From NCBI RefSeq assembly GCF_015704865.1, contig NZ_JADQTO010000013.1, forward strand, positions 154,360 to 218,359: a stretch of 64,000 bases of DNA, in the 5' to 3' direction. Of the stretch, positions 42,964-51,076 are shown piece by piece (position 1 is the stretch's first letter; every line of letters begins with the position of its first letter). The notes under the pieces are model-generated. The model searched no databases and was not told the origin of the DNA. It was given only the letters and a program-made list of their open reading frames with translations. The translations under genes and the position numbers were made by a program. The stretch is from Actinoplanes aureus (GTDB lineage Bacteria > Actinomycetota > Actinomycetes > Mycobacteriales > Micromonosporaceae).

Positions 42964-43823
42964 AGGTGACCGCCGCCATCGTCGGGTCCGGCAACATCGG
43001 CACGGACCTGCTGTACAAGCTGTTGCGTTCCCCGGTGATCGAACCGCGCTGGATGGCCGGGATCGATCCGGACAGTCCGGGGCTGCACCGGGCGGCGCAG
43101 CACGGCCTGGTCACCGGCGCCGGCGGCGCGGACTGGCTGCTCAGCCAGAATCCGCTTCCTGACCTGGTCTTCGAGGCCACCTCGGCGTCGGTGCACCGGG
43201 CCAACGCGCCGGCCTACGCGAAGGCCGGCATCCGGGCGATCGACCTGACCCCGGCGGCGGTGGGCCCGTCCGTGGTGCCGGAGGTGAACCTCGGTGAGCA
43301 CCGGGACGCGCCGAACCTCAACCTGACCACCTGTGGCGGGCAGGCGACGATCCCGATGGTGCACGCGGTGTCGCAGGTGACGCCGGTGAGCTATGCCGAG
43401 ATCGTGGCGAGCGTGGCGTCCCGGTCGGCGGGCCCGGGTACCCGCGCCAACATCGACGAGTTCACCCGGACGACGAGCCGCGGCCTGGAGTCGATCGGCG
43501 GTGCGGCCCGGGGCAAGGCGATCATCGTGCTGAACCCGGCCGAGCCGCCGCTGATCATGCGGGACACGATCTTCTGCGCCGTGTCGCCGGACGCCGACAC
43601 CGCTGCGATATCCAAGTCGGTCACCGAGCGGGTCACCGAGATCGCCCGCTACGTGCCGGGCTATCGGCTGCTCGACGAGCCGCAGTTCGACCGGGTCGGC
43701 GATGTCCTCCGGGTCGGCATCTTCGTCGAGGTGGAAGGCAGCGGAGACTATCTACCGAAATATGCGGGGAACCTGGACATCATGACCGCTGCGGCGGTCC
43801 GCGTGGGGGAGGCGATGGCATGA
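42960..43823 (+). CDS. hsaG: Acylating aldehyde dehydrogenase HsaG
   Basis: The 287-residue enzyme converts the aldehyde from HsaF (propanal in steroid breakdown) to its CoA ester with NAD. It has the nucleotide motif VGSGNIGTDLLYK, Cys125 in LTTCGGQAT as catalytic nucleophile, and IDEFTRTTSRGLESIGGA. It is channelled with HsaF as a complex. It overlaps both neighbours by four bases (ATGA). Confidence 0.94.
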   Translation: MKVTAAIVGSGNIGTDLLYKLLRSPVIEPRWMAGIDPDSPGLHRAAQHGLVTGAGGADWLLSQNPLPDLVFEATSASVHRANAPAYAKAGIRAIDLTPAAVGPSVVPEVNLGEHRDAPNLNLTTCGGQATIPMVHAVSQVTPVSYAEIVASVASRSAGPGTRANIDEFTRTTSRGLESIGGAARGKAIIVLNPAEPPLIMRDTIFCAVSPDADTAAISKSVTERVTEIARYVPGYRLLDEPQFDRVGDVLRVGIFVEVEGSGDYLPKYAGNLDIMTAAAVRVGEAMA

Positions 43824-44833
43824 CCGTCGACGTACGAATCACCGACTCCTCACTGCGGGACGGCTCGCACGCCAAACGCCACCAGTTCACCGCCGAGGAG
43901 GTCGCCTCGATCGTCGCCGCTCTCGACGCGGCCGGCGTACCGGTGATCGAAGTGACCCACGGCGACGGCCTCGGCGGTTCGTCGTTCACCTACGGCCTGA
44001 GCCGCACCCCGGAGCAGGAGCTGATCAGCGTCGCGGTCCGCACCGCCACCCGCGCGAAGATCGCCTTCCTGATGCTGCCCGGCGTCGGTGTCATCGACGA
44101 CATCCGGGCCGCCGCCGGCAACGGCGCGAGCGTCTGCCGGATCGCCACCCACTGCACCGAGGCGGACATCGCCGTCCAGCACTTCGGCCTCGCCCGCGAC
44201 CTCGGCCTGGAGACCGTCGGCTTCCTGATGATGGCCCACTCGCTCCCGCCGGAGCGGCTCGCCGAGCAGGCCCGGATCATGGCGGACGCCGGCTGCCAGT
44301 GCGTCTACGTGGTCGACTCGGCCGGCGCGCTCGTGCTCGACCAGGTCGGCGACCGGGTCGCCGCGCTCGTCGCCGAGTTGGGCGACGCCGCGCAGGTGGG
44401 CTTTCACGGCCACGAGAACCTGGGCCTCGGCGTGGCCAACTCGGTCCTGGCCTACCGGGCCGGCGCCAAGCAGATCGACGGCAGCACCCGCCGGTTCGGG
44501 GCGGGCGCCGGGAACACCCCGGTCGAGGCGTTCGTCGGGGTCTGCGACAAGCTCGGCATCCGCACCGGGGTCGACTTCTTCAAAATCGTGGACGCGGCCG
44601 AGGACGTGGTCCGCCCGGCGATGCCGGACGAGTGCAAGCTGGACCGGATGGCGTTGATCATGGGTTACGCCGGGGTCTACTCCAGCTTCCTGCTGCACGC
44701 CTGGTCGCTGGCCGAGCGCTACCAGGTCTCCGGCGCCGAGATCCTGGTCAAGGCCGGCGAACGCCGCCTGGTCGGCGGCCAGGAGGACCAGTTGATCGGC
44801 ATCGCACGCGAGCTCGCGCTCCGCACCCCTTGA
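43820..44833 (+). CDS. hsaF: 4-Hydroxy-2-oxovalerate/oxohexanoate aldolase HsaF
   Basis: The 337-residue metal-dependent aldolase splits 4-hydroxy-2-oxohexanoate into pyruvate and propanal. It has SSLRDGSHAKRHQF with Arg13, Asp14 and His21, HGHENLGLGVANS for the metal ligands, and the C-terminal communication domain with PMPDECKLDRMALIMGYAGVYSSF. It ends the operon; a hairpin lies between it and the convergent kshB. Confidence 0.94.
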   Translation: MTVDVRITDSSLRDGSHAKRHQFTAEEVASIVAALDAAGVPVIEVTHGDGLGGSSFTYGLSRTPEQELISVAVRTATRAKIAFLMLPGVGVIDDIRAAAGNGASVCRIATHCTEADIAVQHFGLARDLGLETVGFLMMAHSLPPERLAEQARIMADAGCQCVYVVDSAGALVLDQVGDRVAALVAELGDAAQVGFHGHENLGLGVANSVLAYRAGAKQIDGSTRRFGAGAGNTPVEAFVGVCDKLGIRTGVDFFKIVDAAEDVVRPAMPDECKLDRMALIMGYAGVYSSFLLHAWSLAERYQVSGAEILVKAGERRLVGGQEDQLIGIARELALRTP

Positions 44834-44878
44834 AAACCCTTCGGGGTACGCGCTCCGCCGTCCCGCCGAGGGGTTCTC
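44832..44878. terminator. Terminator between hsaF and kshB
   Basis: GAAAACCCTTCGG (44832-44844) pairs with CCGAGGGGTTCTC (44866-44878) with two mismatches and a 21-base loop. It spans the gap between convergent genes and reaches the kshB stop codon. Confidence 0.6.
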
Positions 44879-45794
44879 AGTAATAGGTGACCGTGACCTG
44901 ATCGGTGCGCGCGACCGCCTGGCAGGCCAGGATGTAGCCTTCGGCGAAATCCTCCTCCTCGAGGATCTCGTTGTTCACCAGGTCGACCTCGCCGCTGGTC
45001 ATCCGGACCGCGCAGGCGCCGCACTGGCCCTGCCGGCACGAGAAGGGCGGGTTGAGGCCGGCGTCGATGATCACGTCGAGGAGGCGCTTGCCGGCCGGCC
45101 AGGGGAGTTCGTGGGTCTGGCCGTCGATGGTGACCGTGGCGACGGCTTCCTGGCCGCCCACGGCTTCGGTCTCGAAGCGTTCCACCCGTACGGCGGCGAC
45201 GCCGGCCAGCTGCAACGCCTTCTCCGCCACGGCGACGAACGCTTCCGGGCCGCAGACGAAGGCTTCCCGATCCGCGTACGGGGTGAGCAGGGCGGCCAGC
45301 GTGTCCGCGGTGGGGACTCCCTGTTCGCTGTCCATCCAGTAGGTCACCGGGAGCAGCTCGTCCAGCTCCTGCTTGAAGATCACCGAGGACGGGTCGCGGT
45401 TCGCGTAGATCAGGGCCAGGTCGCCGCTGCCGCGCGCCCGGACCGACTTGATGATTCCCATGATCGGGGTGATGCCGGAACCACCGGCCAGCAGCAGCAG
45501 ATCGTCGTCGAGGGAGTCCGGGGTGAACGTGCCGGCCGGTTCGGAGAATTCCAGGAGGTCGCCGGCGCGGACGTGGTCGCAGATCCAGTTGGACACCGCG
45601 CCGTCGCGGACCCGTTTCACCGTGACCTTCGGCGCGTCGCCGGTGTACGGCGAGCTGGCCAGCGAGTAGCACCGGGCTCCGGCCGGGGTGCGGACCGTCA
45701 GGTACTGCCCGGGGCGGTAGTCGAGCGTGGTGCCGAGGACCAGTGAGCAGGCGTCCGGCGTCTCGATGATCACCTCAGCGACTCCGATGAGCAT
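44877..45794 (-). CDS. kshB: KshB, reductase of 3-ketosteroid 9alpha-hydroxylase
   Basis: The 305-residue protein passes electrons from NADH to KshA. It has the FAD motif RCYSLASSPY (41-50), NAD domain GGSGITPIMGIIKS (104-117), and a C-terminal plant-type 2Fe-2S domain with Cys253, Cys258, Cys261 and Cys291. It is shorter at the N-terminus than KshB proteins of about 340 residues. Its ATG shares one base with the stop of the small cysteine protein upstream, so kshA, the small gene and kshB form one coupled operon. Confidence 0.92.
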   Translation of the reverse strand: MLIGVAEVIIETPDACSLVLGTTLDYRPGQYLTVRTPAGARCYSLASSPYTGDAPKVTVKRVRDGAVSNWICDHVRAGDLLEFSEPAGTFTPDSLDDDLLLLAGGSGITPIMGIIKSVRARGSGDLALIYANRDPSSVIFKQELDELLPVTYWMDSEQGVPTADTLAALLTPYADREAFVCGPEAFVAVAEKALQLAGVAAVRVERFETEAVGGQEAVATVTIDGQTHELPWPAGKRLLDVIIDAGLNPPFSCRQGQCGACAVRMTSGEVDLVNNEILEEEDFAEGYILACQAVARTDQVTVTYY

Positions 45795-46024
45795 CAGCTC
45801 ACCTCCAGGCGGCCCTCACGCACCGCGCGGTCGATGCTGTCCCGCAGGTCCGGGCAGGTCGGCACCAGCGCGGTGGGCCGCCCGCCGGCCGCCGCCGCCA
45901 GCAACGGACAGGCCGGGCCGGCCCACTGCACGCTGGTCTGCATCGCGCTGCGCTTGCCGGCCTGCACCCCCTGACCGCAGCTGTCGCACCGGAGGCCGGT
46001 CAGCACCTCCTCGGCGATGTTCAT
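45794..46024 (-). CDS. Small four-cysteine protein between kshA and kshB
   Basis: The 76-residue protein has Cys13 and Cys16 in a CDSC pair, then Cys39 and Cys57, separated by MQTSVQW and PTCPDLRDSIDRAVREG. No membrane segment or signal is present. It overlaps the kshA stop by ATGA and the kshB start by one base, so it is certainly translated with them if those genes are. The cysteines could bind zinc or an iron-sulfur centre. It may be an accessory or electron-transfer helper of the hydroxylase, but I do not recognise the family. Confidence 0.8.
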   Translation of the reverse strand: MNIAEEVLTGLRCDSCGQGVQAGKRSAMQTSVQWAGPACPLLAAAAGGRPTALVPTCPDLRDSIDRAVREGRLEVS

Positions 46025-47136
46025 GACGCGGCGCGGGCCTGGTTGGCGGCGACCTCGGCCTCCCATGTCTCGACGGCCCGGGTGGTGTCCACCTCGAACT
46101 CGTAGCGCGCCACCATGTCCTCGGTGACGTCCTCCACGTCCACGTAGAACTGCTCGTACCAGCGGCGCAGCTGGTAGACCGGGCCGTCCTCGGCGCAGAG
46201 CAGCGGGTTGTCGATGCGGGTCTTGTGTTTCCAGATCTCCACGTCCTGGAGGAAGCCGACGCCGATGCTCTGGGAGAACTTGGCCGCCGCCTTCGCCGCC
46301 TGCTCGGTGGTGAGGCCGGGCAGGCTCTTCACGATCACGCCCCACTGGAGCACGAACGAGTTCGGCGTGACCGGGTAGTGGCAGTTGATCAGCACCGACT
46401 CCACGTCGATGCCGTGCCAGTTGTGGTACAGGTAGTCGATCATGTACGACGGCCCGTAGTACGCCGCCTCGGACCGCAGCGTGGCGTCACCGGACTGGCT
46501 GGCCGTGCTCGGCACGTCCGGCCGTGGCCGGGTGTTCAGGAACTGGGCCGCCACATGCCCCTCCAGGACGTTCTTGAAGAACGTCGGGAAGGCGAAGTGG
46601 ATGTAGAAGAAGTGCGCCATGTCGACCACGTTGTCGATGACCTCGCGGCAGTTCGCGCCGTCGATGCGTACCGAGTCCCACGTCCAGGTGCTCCACTCGT
46701 CGGAGAACGCGCCCTCGATGCGCGGGATCGCCACCTCGGGCGGTGGCGGGCGGCCCTGCGGGTCGTTCCAGACGAAGAGCTGGCGGTTCTCCTCGCAGGT
46801 CAGCCAGGAGCGGGTGCGGGCGCGCGGCGGGACGCGGAACGCGTACGGCACCGAGTCGCAGCGGCCGTCCCCGCGCCACCGCCAGTCGTGGAACGGGCAG
46901 GCGACGGTGTCGCCCTTGATCGTCCCCATCGTCAGGTCGCCGCCCATGTGCCGGCAGTAGCCGTCGAGAACGTGCAGCTCGCCCTGCGAGTCCGCGAAGA
47001 CGACGAGCTTCGTGCCGAACGCCTCGATAGCGTGCGGTTTGCCGTCCCGGAACGAGTCGGCGAGACCGAGGCAGTGCCAGCCCCGGGCGAACCGGGCCGG
47101 AACAGTCCCGGTGTCGATGGTGCGTGGTTGCTCCAT
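46021..47136 (-). CDS. kshA: KshA, oxygenase of 3-ketosteroid 9alpha-hydroxylase
   Basis: The 371-residue Rieske oxygenase hydroxylates C9, which with KstD action opens ring B. The Rieske ligands are Cys61, His63, Cys80 and His83 (CRHMGGDL...CPFHDW). The mononuclear iron site uses His175 and His180 in DNVVDMAHFFYIHFAFP and an Asp near DVEIWKHK. ATG 47136 has CTGGAG upstream; the frame is open to 47196, which would run across the KstR box. It heads the kshA-small protein-kshB operon and is divergent from hsaA. Confidence 0.95.
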   Translation of the reverse strand: MEQPRTIDTGTVPARFARGWHCLGLADSFRDGKPHAIEAFGTKLVVFADSQGELHVLDGYCRHMGGDLTMGTIKGDTVACPFHDWRWRGDGRCDSVPYAFRVPPRARTRSWLTCEENRQLFVWNDPQGRPPPPEVAIPRIEGAFSDEWSTWTWDSVRIDGANCREVIDNVVDMAHFFYIHFAFPTFFKNVLEGHVAAQFLNTRPRPDVPSTASQSGDATLRSEAAYYGPSYMIDYLYHNWHGIDVESVLINCHYPVTPNSFVLQWGVIVKSLPGLTTEQAAKAAAKFSQSIGVGFLQDVEIWKHKTRIDNPLLCAEDGPVYQLRRWYEQFYVDVEDVTEDMVARYEFEVDTTRAVETWEAEVAANQARAAS

Positions 47137-47162
47137 GAGCCGCTCCAGACCTGTTCCCCAAG

Positions 47163-47176
47163 TAGAACGTGTTCTA
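47163..47176. promoter_or_regulatory. KstR-type box (kshA / hsaA)
   Basis: TAGAACGTGTTCTA fits TnnAACnnGTTnnA and is a near-perfect palindrome, the strongest KstR site in the window. It lies between the divergent kshA and hsaA operons; TAGTAT (47175-47180) may be the hsaA -10. Confidence 0.92.
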
Positions 47177-47223
47177 GTATAGGGATCGTCCGACACCCGG
47201 CCAACCCCCGCTGGAGGGATCTC

Positions 47224-48390
47224 ATGGACGCGGTCCTCGACGGAATACGCGACCTGTTACCTGTTCTACGCGAACGAGCGCAGGAGACCGAGGACCGCCG
47301 GGTGTTGTCGGCCGAGACCGTCAAGTCGCTGGCCGAGACCGGCTTCTTCCGACTTCTGCAACCCACCCGGTTCGGTGGTCTCGAGGCGCACCCGCTCACC
47401 TTCCTCACCGCGGTGCGCGAGATCGCCTCCGCCTGCGGCTCCACCGGCTGGGTCGCCTCGGTCGTCGGCGTGCACAACTGGCAGCTCGGCCTCTTCCCGG
47501 ACCAGGCGCAACAGGACGTCTGGGCGTCCGACACGAGCACCCGGATGTCCTCGTCCTACGCCCCGACCGGGAAGATCACGGCGGTCGAGGGCGGCTACCG
47601 GGTCACCGGCCGCTGGAGTTTCTCCTCCGGCTGCGACCACGCCACCTGGGTGCTGCTCGGCGGCATCATCCCGCCCGGCGAGGACGGCTCACCCGCCGAC
47701 TTCCGCACCTTCCTGCTGCCGATCAGCGACTACACCATCGAGGACGTCTGGCACACCGTCGGCCTGCGCGGCACCGGCAGCAACGACATCGTGGTCGACA
47801 ACGCGTTCGTCCCGGAGTACCGGACGCTCAGCTTCAACGACACCGCCCGCTGCATCTGCCCCGGTCAGGAGCAGAACCCCGGGCCGCTCTACAAGATCCC
47901 GTACGCGTCGATTTTCTCGTACGCCATCACCACCCCGATCATCGGCATGGCCACCGGCGCGTACCAGGCGCACGTCGAGTACACGCGCAAGCGCGTCCGG
48001 GCGTCCTACGTCGGCGTCAAGGCCGCCGAGGACCCGCACTCCCAGGTGCGTGTGGCGGAGGCGGCCGGCGACATCGACTCCGCCTGGTTGGCCTTGCAGG
48101 CCAACATGCGCGAACTGATGGATCTGGTCACCGCCGGCACGAAGCTCCCGATGCCACTCCGGTTGCGCGTCCGCCGCGATCAGGTACGCGGAACCGAGCT
48201 CTCGATCCGCGCCGTCGACCGCCTCTTCGAGAACTCCGGCGGCCGGGCCCTGGCCGTCGGCACCCCGATCCAGCGGTTCTGGCGCGACGCACACGCCGGC
48301 CGGGTGCACGCCATCAACGACCCGGAACGCGCCCTGTCCATGTTCGGCCGCGGCGAGTTCGGGCTGCCGCTCAACGACGCGATGGTGTGA
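47224..48390 (+). CDS. hsaA: HsaA, 3-HSA hydroxylase (flavin-dependent oxygenase)
   Basis: The 388-residue protein is the oxygenase of the two-component enzyme that hydroxylates 3-HSA to the catechol 3,4-DHSA, using reduced flavin from HsaB. It has the acyl-CoA-dehydrogenase-like fold of this monooxygenase class: ASACGSTGWVASVVGVHNWQLGLFP, GRWSFSSGCDHATWVLLGG, GLRGTGSNDIVVDNAFVP. ATG 47224 follows GGAGGG. It begins the operon hsaA-hsaD-hsaC-hsaB behind the KstR box. Confidence 0.94.
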   Translation: MDAVLDGIRDLLPVLRERAQETEDRRVLSAETVKSLAETGFFRLLQPTRFGGLEAHPLTFLTAVREIASACGSTGWVASVVGVHNWQLGLFPDQAQQDVWASDTSTRMSSSYAPTGKITAVEGGYRVTGRWSFSSGCDHATWVLLGGIIPPGEDGSPADFRTFLLPISDYTIEDVWHTVGLRGTGSNDIVVDNAFVPEYRTLSFNDTARCICPGQEQNPGPLYKIPYASIFSYAITTPIIGMATGAYQAHVEYTRKRVRASYVGVKAAEDPHSQVRVAEAAGDIDSAWLALQANMRELMDLVTAGTKLPMPLRLRVRRDQVRGTELSIRAVDRLFENSGGRALAVGTPIQRFWRDAHAGRVHAINDPERALSMFGRGEFGLPLNDAMV

Positions 48391-48391
48391 C

Positions 48392-49198
48392 ATGTCCCTG
48401 CATTTCGAACGTTCCGGATCCGGCTCTCCTGTCGTGCTGCTGCACGGAGGCGGGCCGGGCGCGTCGGGAACGAGTAATTTCGGGAAGACCGCCCCTGTTC
48501 TGGCGTCGCACTTCGATGTCTTGATCGTCGACCAGCCGGGATACGGCGGCTCGGTCGACGAGCCGATCACCGGGCAGTACTTCACCTCTGCCGCCTCCGG
48601 CCTGGTCGACTTGTTGGACAAGCTGGACATCGAGAAGGTCGACCTGATCGGCAACTCGCTCGGGGGTGGCACCGCGGTCCGCTTCGCCCTGGCGTATCCG
48701 CGCCGGGTCCGCCGCTTGCTGCTGATGGGCCCGGGCGGGCTGAGTCTCAACGTCTTCGCGGCCGACCCGACCGAGGGCGTCAAGCGGCTCGGCGCCTTCG
48801 CCCGCGACCCGAGCCGAGAGCGGATCGCCGCCTTCCTGCGCACCCTCGTCTTCGATTCCGCGCTGGTCACCGACGAGCTGATCGAAGAACGCTTCCGGGC
48901 GGCTTCGGACCCGGCCGCGCAGCGTGCCATGCGTGCGATGGGCGCCTCCTTCGCAGACCCTTCGACGTACGAGGAAGGCCTGCTCTGGCGCGACGCGCAC
49001 CGGCTGCGGCACGAGGTCCTGCTGGTCTGGGGCCGTGAGGACCGGGTGAACCCGCTCGACGGCGCCCTGGTCGCGCTCAAGCTGCTGCGCAACGCCCGGC
49101 TGCACGTCTTCGGCGGCTGCGGCCACTGGGCCCATCTGGAGAAGTTCGACGAGTTCAACCGGCTGGCCATCGACTTTTTGAAGGGAAGCCCCTCATGA
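48392..49198 (+). CDS. hsaD: HsaD, 4,9-DSHA C-C bond hydrolase
   Basis: The 268-residue alpha/beta hydrolase cuts the meta-cleavage product 4,9-DSHA into HIP and hydroxyhexadienoate. The triad is Ser89 (GNSLGGG), Asp217 (WGREDRV) and His245 (GCGHWAHLE). The oxyanion segment LHGGGPGASG is intact. It is shorter at the N-terminus than mycobacterial HsaD (about 290), beginning at the first core strand. It starts one base after the hsaA stop and overlaps hsaC by four bases. Confidence 0.94.
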   Translation: MSLHFERSGSGSPVVLLHGGGPGASGTSNFGKTAPVLASHFDVLIVDQPGYGGSVDEPITGQYFTSAASGLVDLLDKLDIEKVDLIGNSLGGGTAVRFALAYPRRVRRLLLMGPGGLSLNVFAADPTEGVKRLGAFARDPSRERIAAFLRTLVFDSALVTDELIEERFRAASDPAAQRAMRAMGASFADPSTYEEGLLWRDAHRLRHEVLLVWGREDRVNPLDGALVALKLLRNARLHVFGGCGHWAHLEKFDEFNRLAIDFLKGSPS

Positions 49199-50097
49199 GC
49201 GGTCTGATCCGATCCCTCGGCTACCTGCGGGTCGAGGCCACCGACGTGGACGCCTGGCGGGAGTTCGGCGTCAAGGTGCTCGGCATGGTCCTCGGTCGGG
49301 GGCCGTCGGCGGAGGCCGCCTACCTGCGCATGGACGACCTGCCGGCCCGCATCGTGGTGACGCCGGGCTCGCAGGACCGGCTGGTCGCGAGCGGCTGGGA
49401 GGTCGCTGACTTCTCCTCGCTGGCGCGACTGGCCGGCGTGCTGGAGGAGGCGGGCCTGGCGGTCAAACCGGCCGACGACGTCGACGACCGGCGGGTGGCC
49501 CAGATGATCAGCGTGGACGACCCGTCCGGCAACCGGCTCGAGTTCTTCTGCGGCGCGGCCCTCGACACCAGGCCCGCGATCAGCGCCTACGGCACCCGGT
49601 TCGTCACCGGTGACCAGGGCATGGGACATGTCGTGCTGCCTGCCCGCGACGACGCGGCCAGCCTGCGCTTCTACACCGAGGTCCTGGGCTTCCGGCTGCG
49701 CGACTCGATGCGCCTGGTCCCGGAACACCTCGGGCTGCCGCCCAGTGATCAGCCGATGTGGATGCGGTTCCTGGGCTGCGGGTCGCGCCACCACAGCGTG
49801 GCCCTCGCACCCATTCCGGCGCCCAGCGGCCTGGTCCACCTGATGATCGAGACCGAGACCATCGACGACGTGGGCCGGGCCATCGACCGCTGCGCCAGGC
49901 ACAAGGCTCCGATGATCTCCACGCTGGGCCGGCACGCCAACGACGAGATGATCTCCTTCTACGTGCGCACGCCGAGCGGTTTCGACATCGAGTACGGCTA
50001 CGGCGGGCTGACCGTCGACGACCGTACCTGGGTGGCCCGGCAGACCACCGCGCACAGCGTCTGGGGCCACCGCTTCTTCGGCGGCGGCGGACATTGA
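49195..50097 (+). CDS. hsaC: HsaC, 3,4-DHSA extradiol dioxygenase
   Basis: The 300-residue vicinal-oxygen-chelate enzyme opens the catechol ring of 3,4-DHSA. The iron ligands fall at His145 (GMGHVVL), His215 (LVHLMIE) and Glu266 (FDIEYG), which I recall as the same numbers in the mycobacterial enzyme, so the two align without net gaps to that point. Two repeated VOC modules are clear. It overlaps hsaD (ATGA) and hsaB (TTGA). Confidence 0.95.
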   Translation: MSGLIRSLGYLRVEATDVDAWREFGVKVLGMVLGRGPSAEAAYLRMDDLPARIVVTPGSQDRLVASGWEVADFSSLARLAGVLEEAGLAVKPADDVDDRRVAQMISVDDPSGNRLEFFCGAALDTRPAISAYGTRFVTGDQGMGHVVLPARDDAASLRFYTEVLGFRLRDSMRLVPEHLGLPPSDQPMWMRFLGCGSRHHSVALAPIPAPSGLVHLMIETETIDDVGRAIDRCARHKAPMISTLGRHANDEMISFYVRTPSGFDIEYGYGGLTVDDRTWVARQTTAHSVWGHRFFGGGGH

Positions 50098-50654
50098 CGG
50101 CCGTTCCGGTGAGTGTGAACACCCGGCGATTCCGCCGGGTGTTCGGCCACTTCTGCACCGGGGTCACGGTCATCACCACCTGCGACCCCGACGGCCCGGC
50201 CGGGTTCGCCTGCCAGGCCTTCGCGCCGCTCTCGCTGGACCCGCCGCTCGTGCTCTTCTGCCCGCAGGACCTCTCCGACACCTGGCGCCGCATCCGTGAG
50301 CGCGGCGTCTTCTGCGTGAACGTGCTCGCGGACGATCAGCGGGATCTCTCCAGGGCGTTCGGCGTCCGCGGCGACGACAAGTTCGACGGGGTGCGGTGGG
50401 CCGCCGCGCCGTCCGGCGCCCCCGTCCTGGACGGGGCGCTGACCTGGGCGGACTGCCGGATCGAGGCGGTCCATCCGGGCGGTGACCACGTGATCGTGAT
50501 CGGCCGGGTGATGACCCTGGGGGAGTGCCGGGATGCCGGGCCGCTGCTGTTTCACAAGGGCCGCTACACCGGTACCGCGGCGGTGTCGCCGCACGAGCCG
50601 CCGGAGGTGGTTGACACGTTGCTGGCCTGGCCAAGGCACACCGATTGGATATAA
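50094..50654 (+). CDS. hsaB: HsaB, flavin reductase of 3-HSA hydroxylase
   Basis: The 186-residue flavin reductase supplies reduced FMN to HsaA. It has RFRRVFGHFCTGVTVITTCDPDGPAGFACQAFAPLSLDPPLVLFCP and the closing GGDHVIVIGRVMTL, typical of this HpaC-like group. TTG 50094 overlaps the hsaC stop; GTG 50109 gives an N-terminus closer to short homologues and is a fair alternative. It is the last hsa gene here. Confidence 0.9.
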   Translation: MTAVPVSVNTRRFRRVFGHFCTGVTVITTCDPDGPAGFACQAFAPLSLDPPLVLFCPQDLSDTWRRIRERGVFCVNVLADDQRDLSRAFGVRGDDKFDGVRWAAAPSGAPVLDGALTWADCRIEAVHPGGDHVIVIGRVMTLGECRDAGPLLFHKGRYTGTAAVSPHEPPEVVDTLLAWPRHTDWI

Positions 50655-50689
50655 CCTAGTCGCGTGACAGCTAGTCGTATGCGAAACGG

Positions 50690-51063
50690 ATGCTCTTGAT
50701 GGAGAAGGGTCTCTCCGAAAGGGCGGACAGCGTGGACAGCGAACAGGTGTGGGAGTGGTTGCGACCTCCCGTCGGGGGTTTCACGGCCGATGACCTGGAC
50801 CGGATCCCTGGCCTTCCGCAACACGCCGAACTCATCGACGGTGCTCTGATTCTGATGAGCCCGCAGAAGCTCGTCCATGCAAAGGCTCTTCGTCTGCTCG
50901 AGAGCGGCTCGTGGACGACCAGGCCGGAAAGATGAACGTGTCGACCTTCGAGCTGGACGTGGAATCCCGTCGATACAAGCCGACCGGCGACTTCCAGGAC
51001 CGGCTGGAGCTGTCCCGGCCGTTCGACATCGACATCGACCTCACCGAGATCGACCGGATGTGA
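50690..51063 (+). pseudogene. Uma2 family (DUF820) endonuclease-like remnant
   Basis: The frame from 50690 reads DLDRIPGLPQHAELIDGALILMSPQKLVHAKALRLLE, a normal Uma2 N-terminus, then changes frame at about 50900. In the shifted frame ERLVDDQAGKMNVSTFELDVESRRYKPTGDFQDRLELSRPFDIDIDLTEIDRM is a normal Uma2 C-terminus ending at 51063. The central part of roughly 80-90 residues with the catalytic acidic residues is gone. A single internal deletion with a frame change explains this. It is not expected to make a functional protein. Confidence 0.85.
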
Positions 51064-51076
51064 CGCCCGCCCCGGG

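Noticed and set aside
47689..50094. 801-codon open frame opposite hsaA, hsaD and hsaC
   Set aside because: It spans three well-supported genes and two gene boundaries on the other strand, with low-complexity composition.
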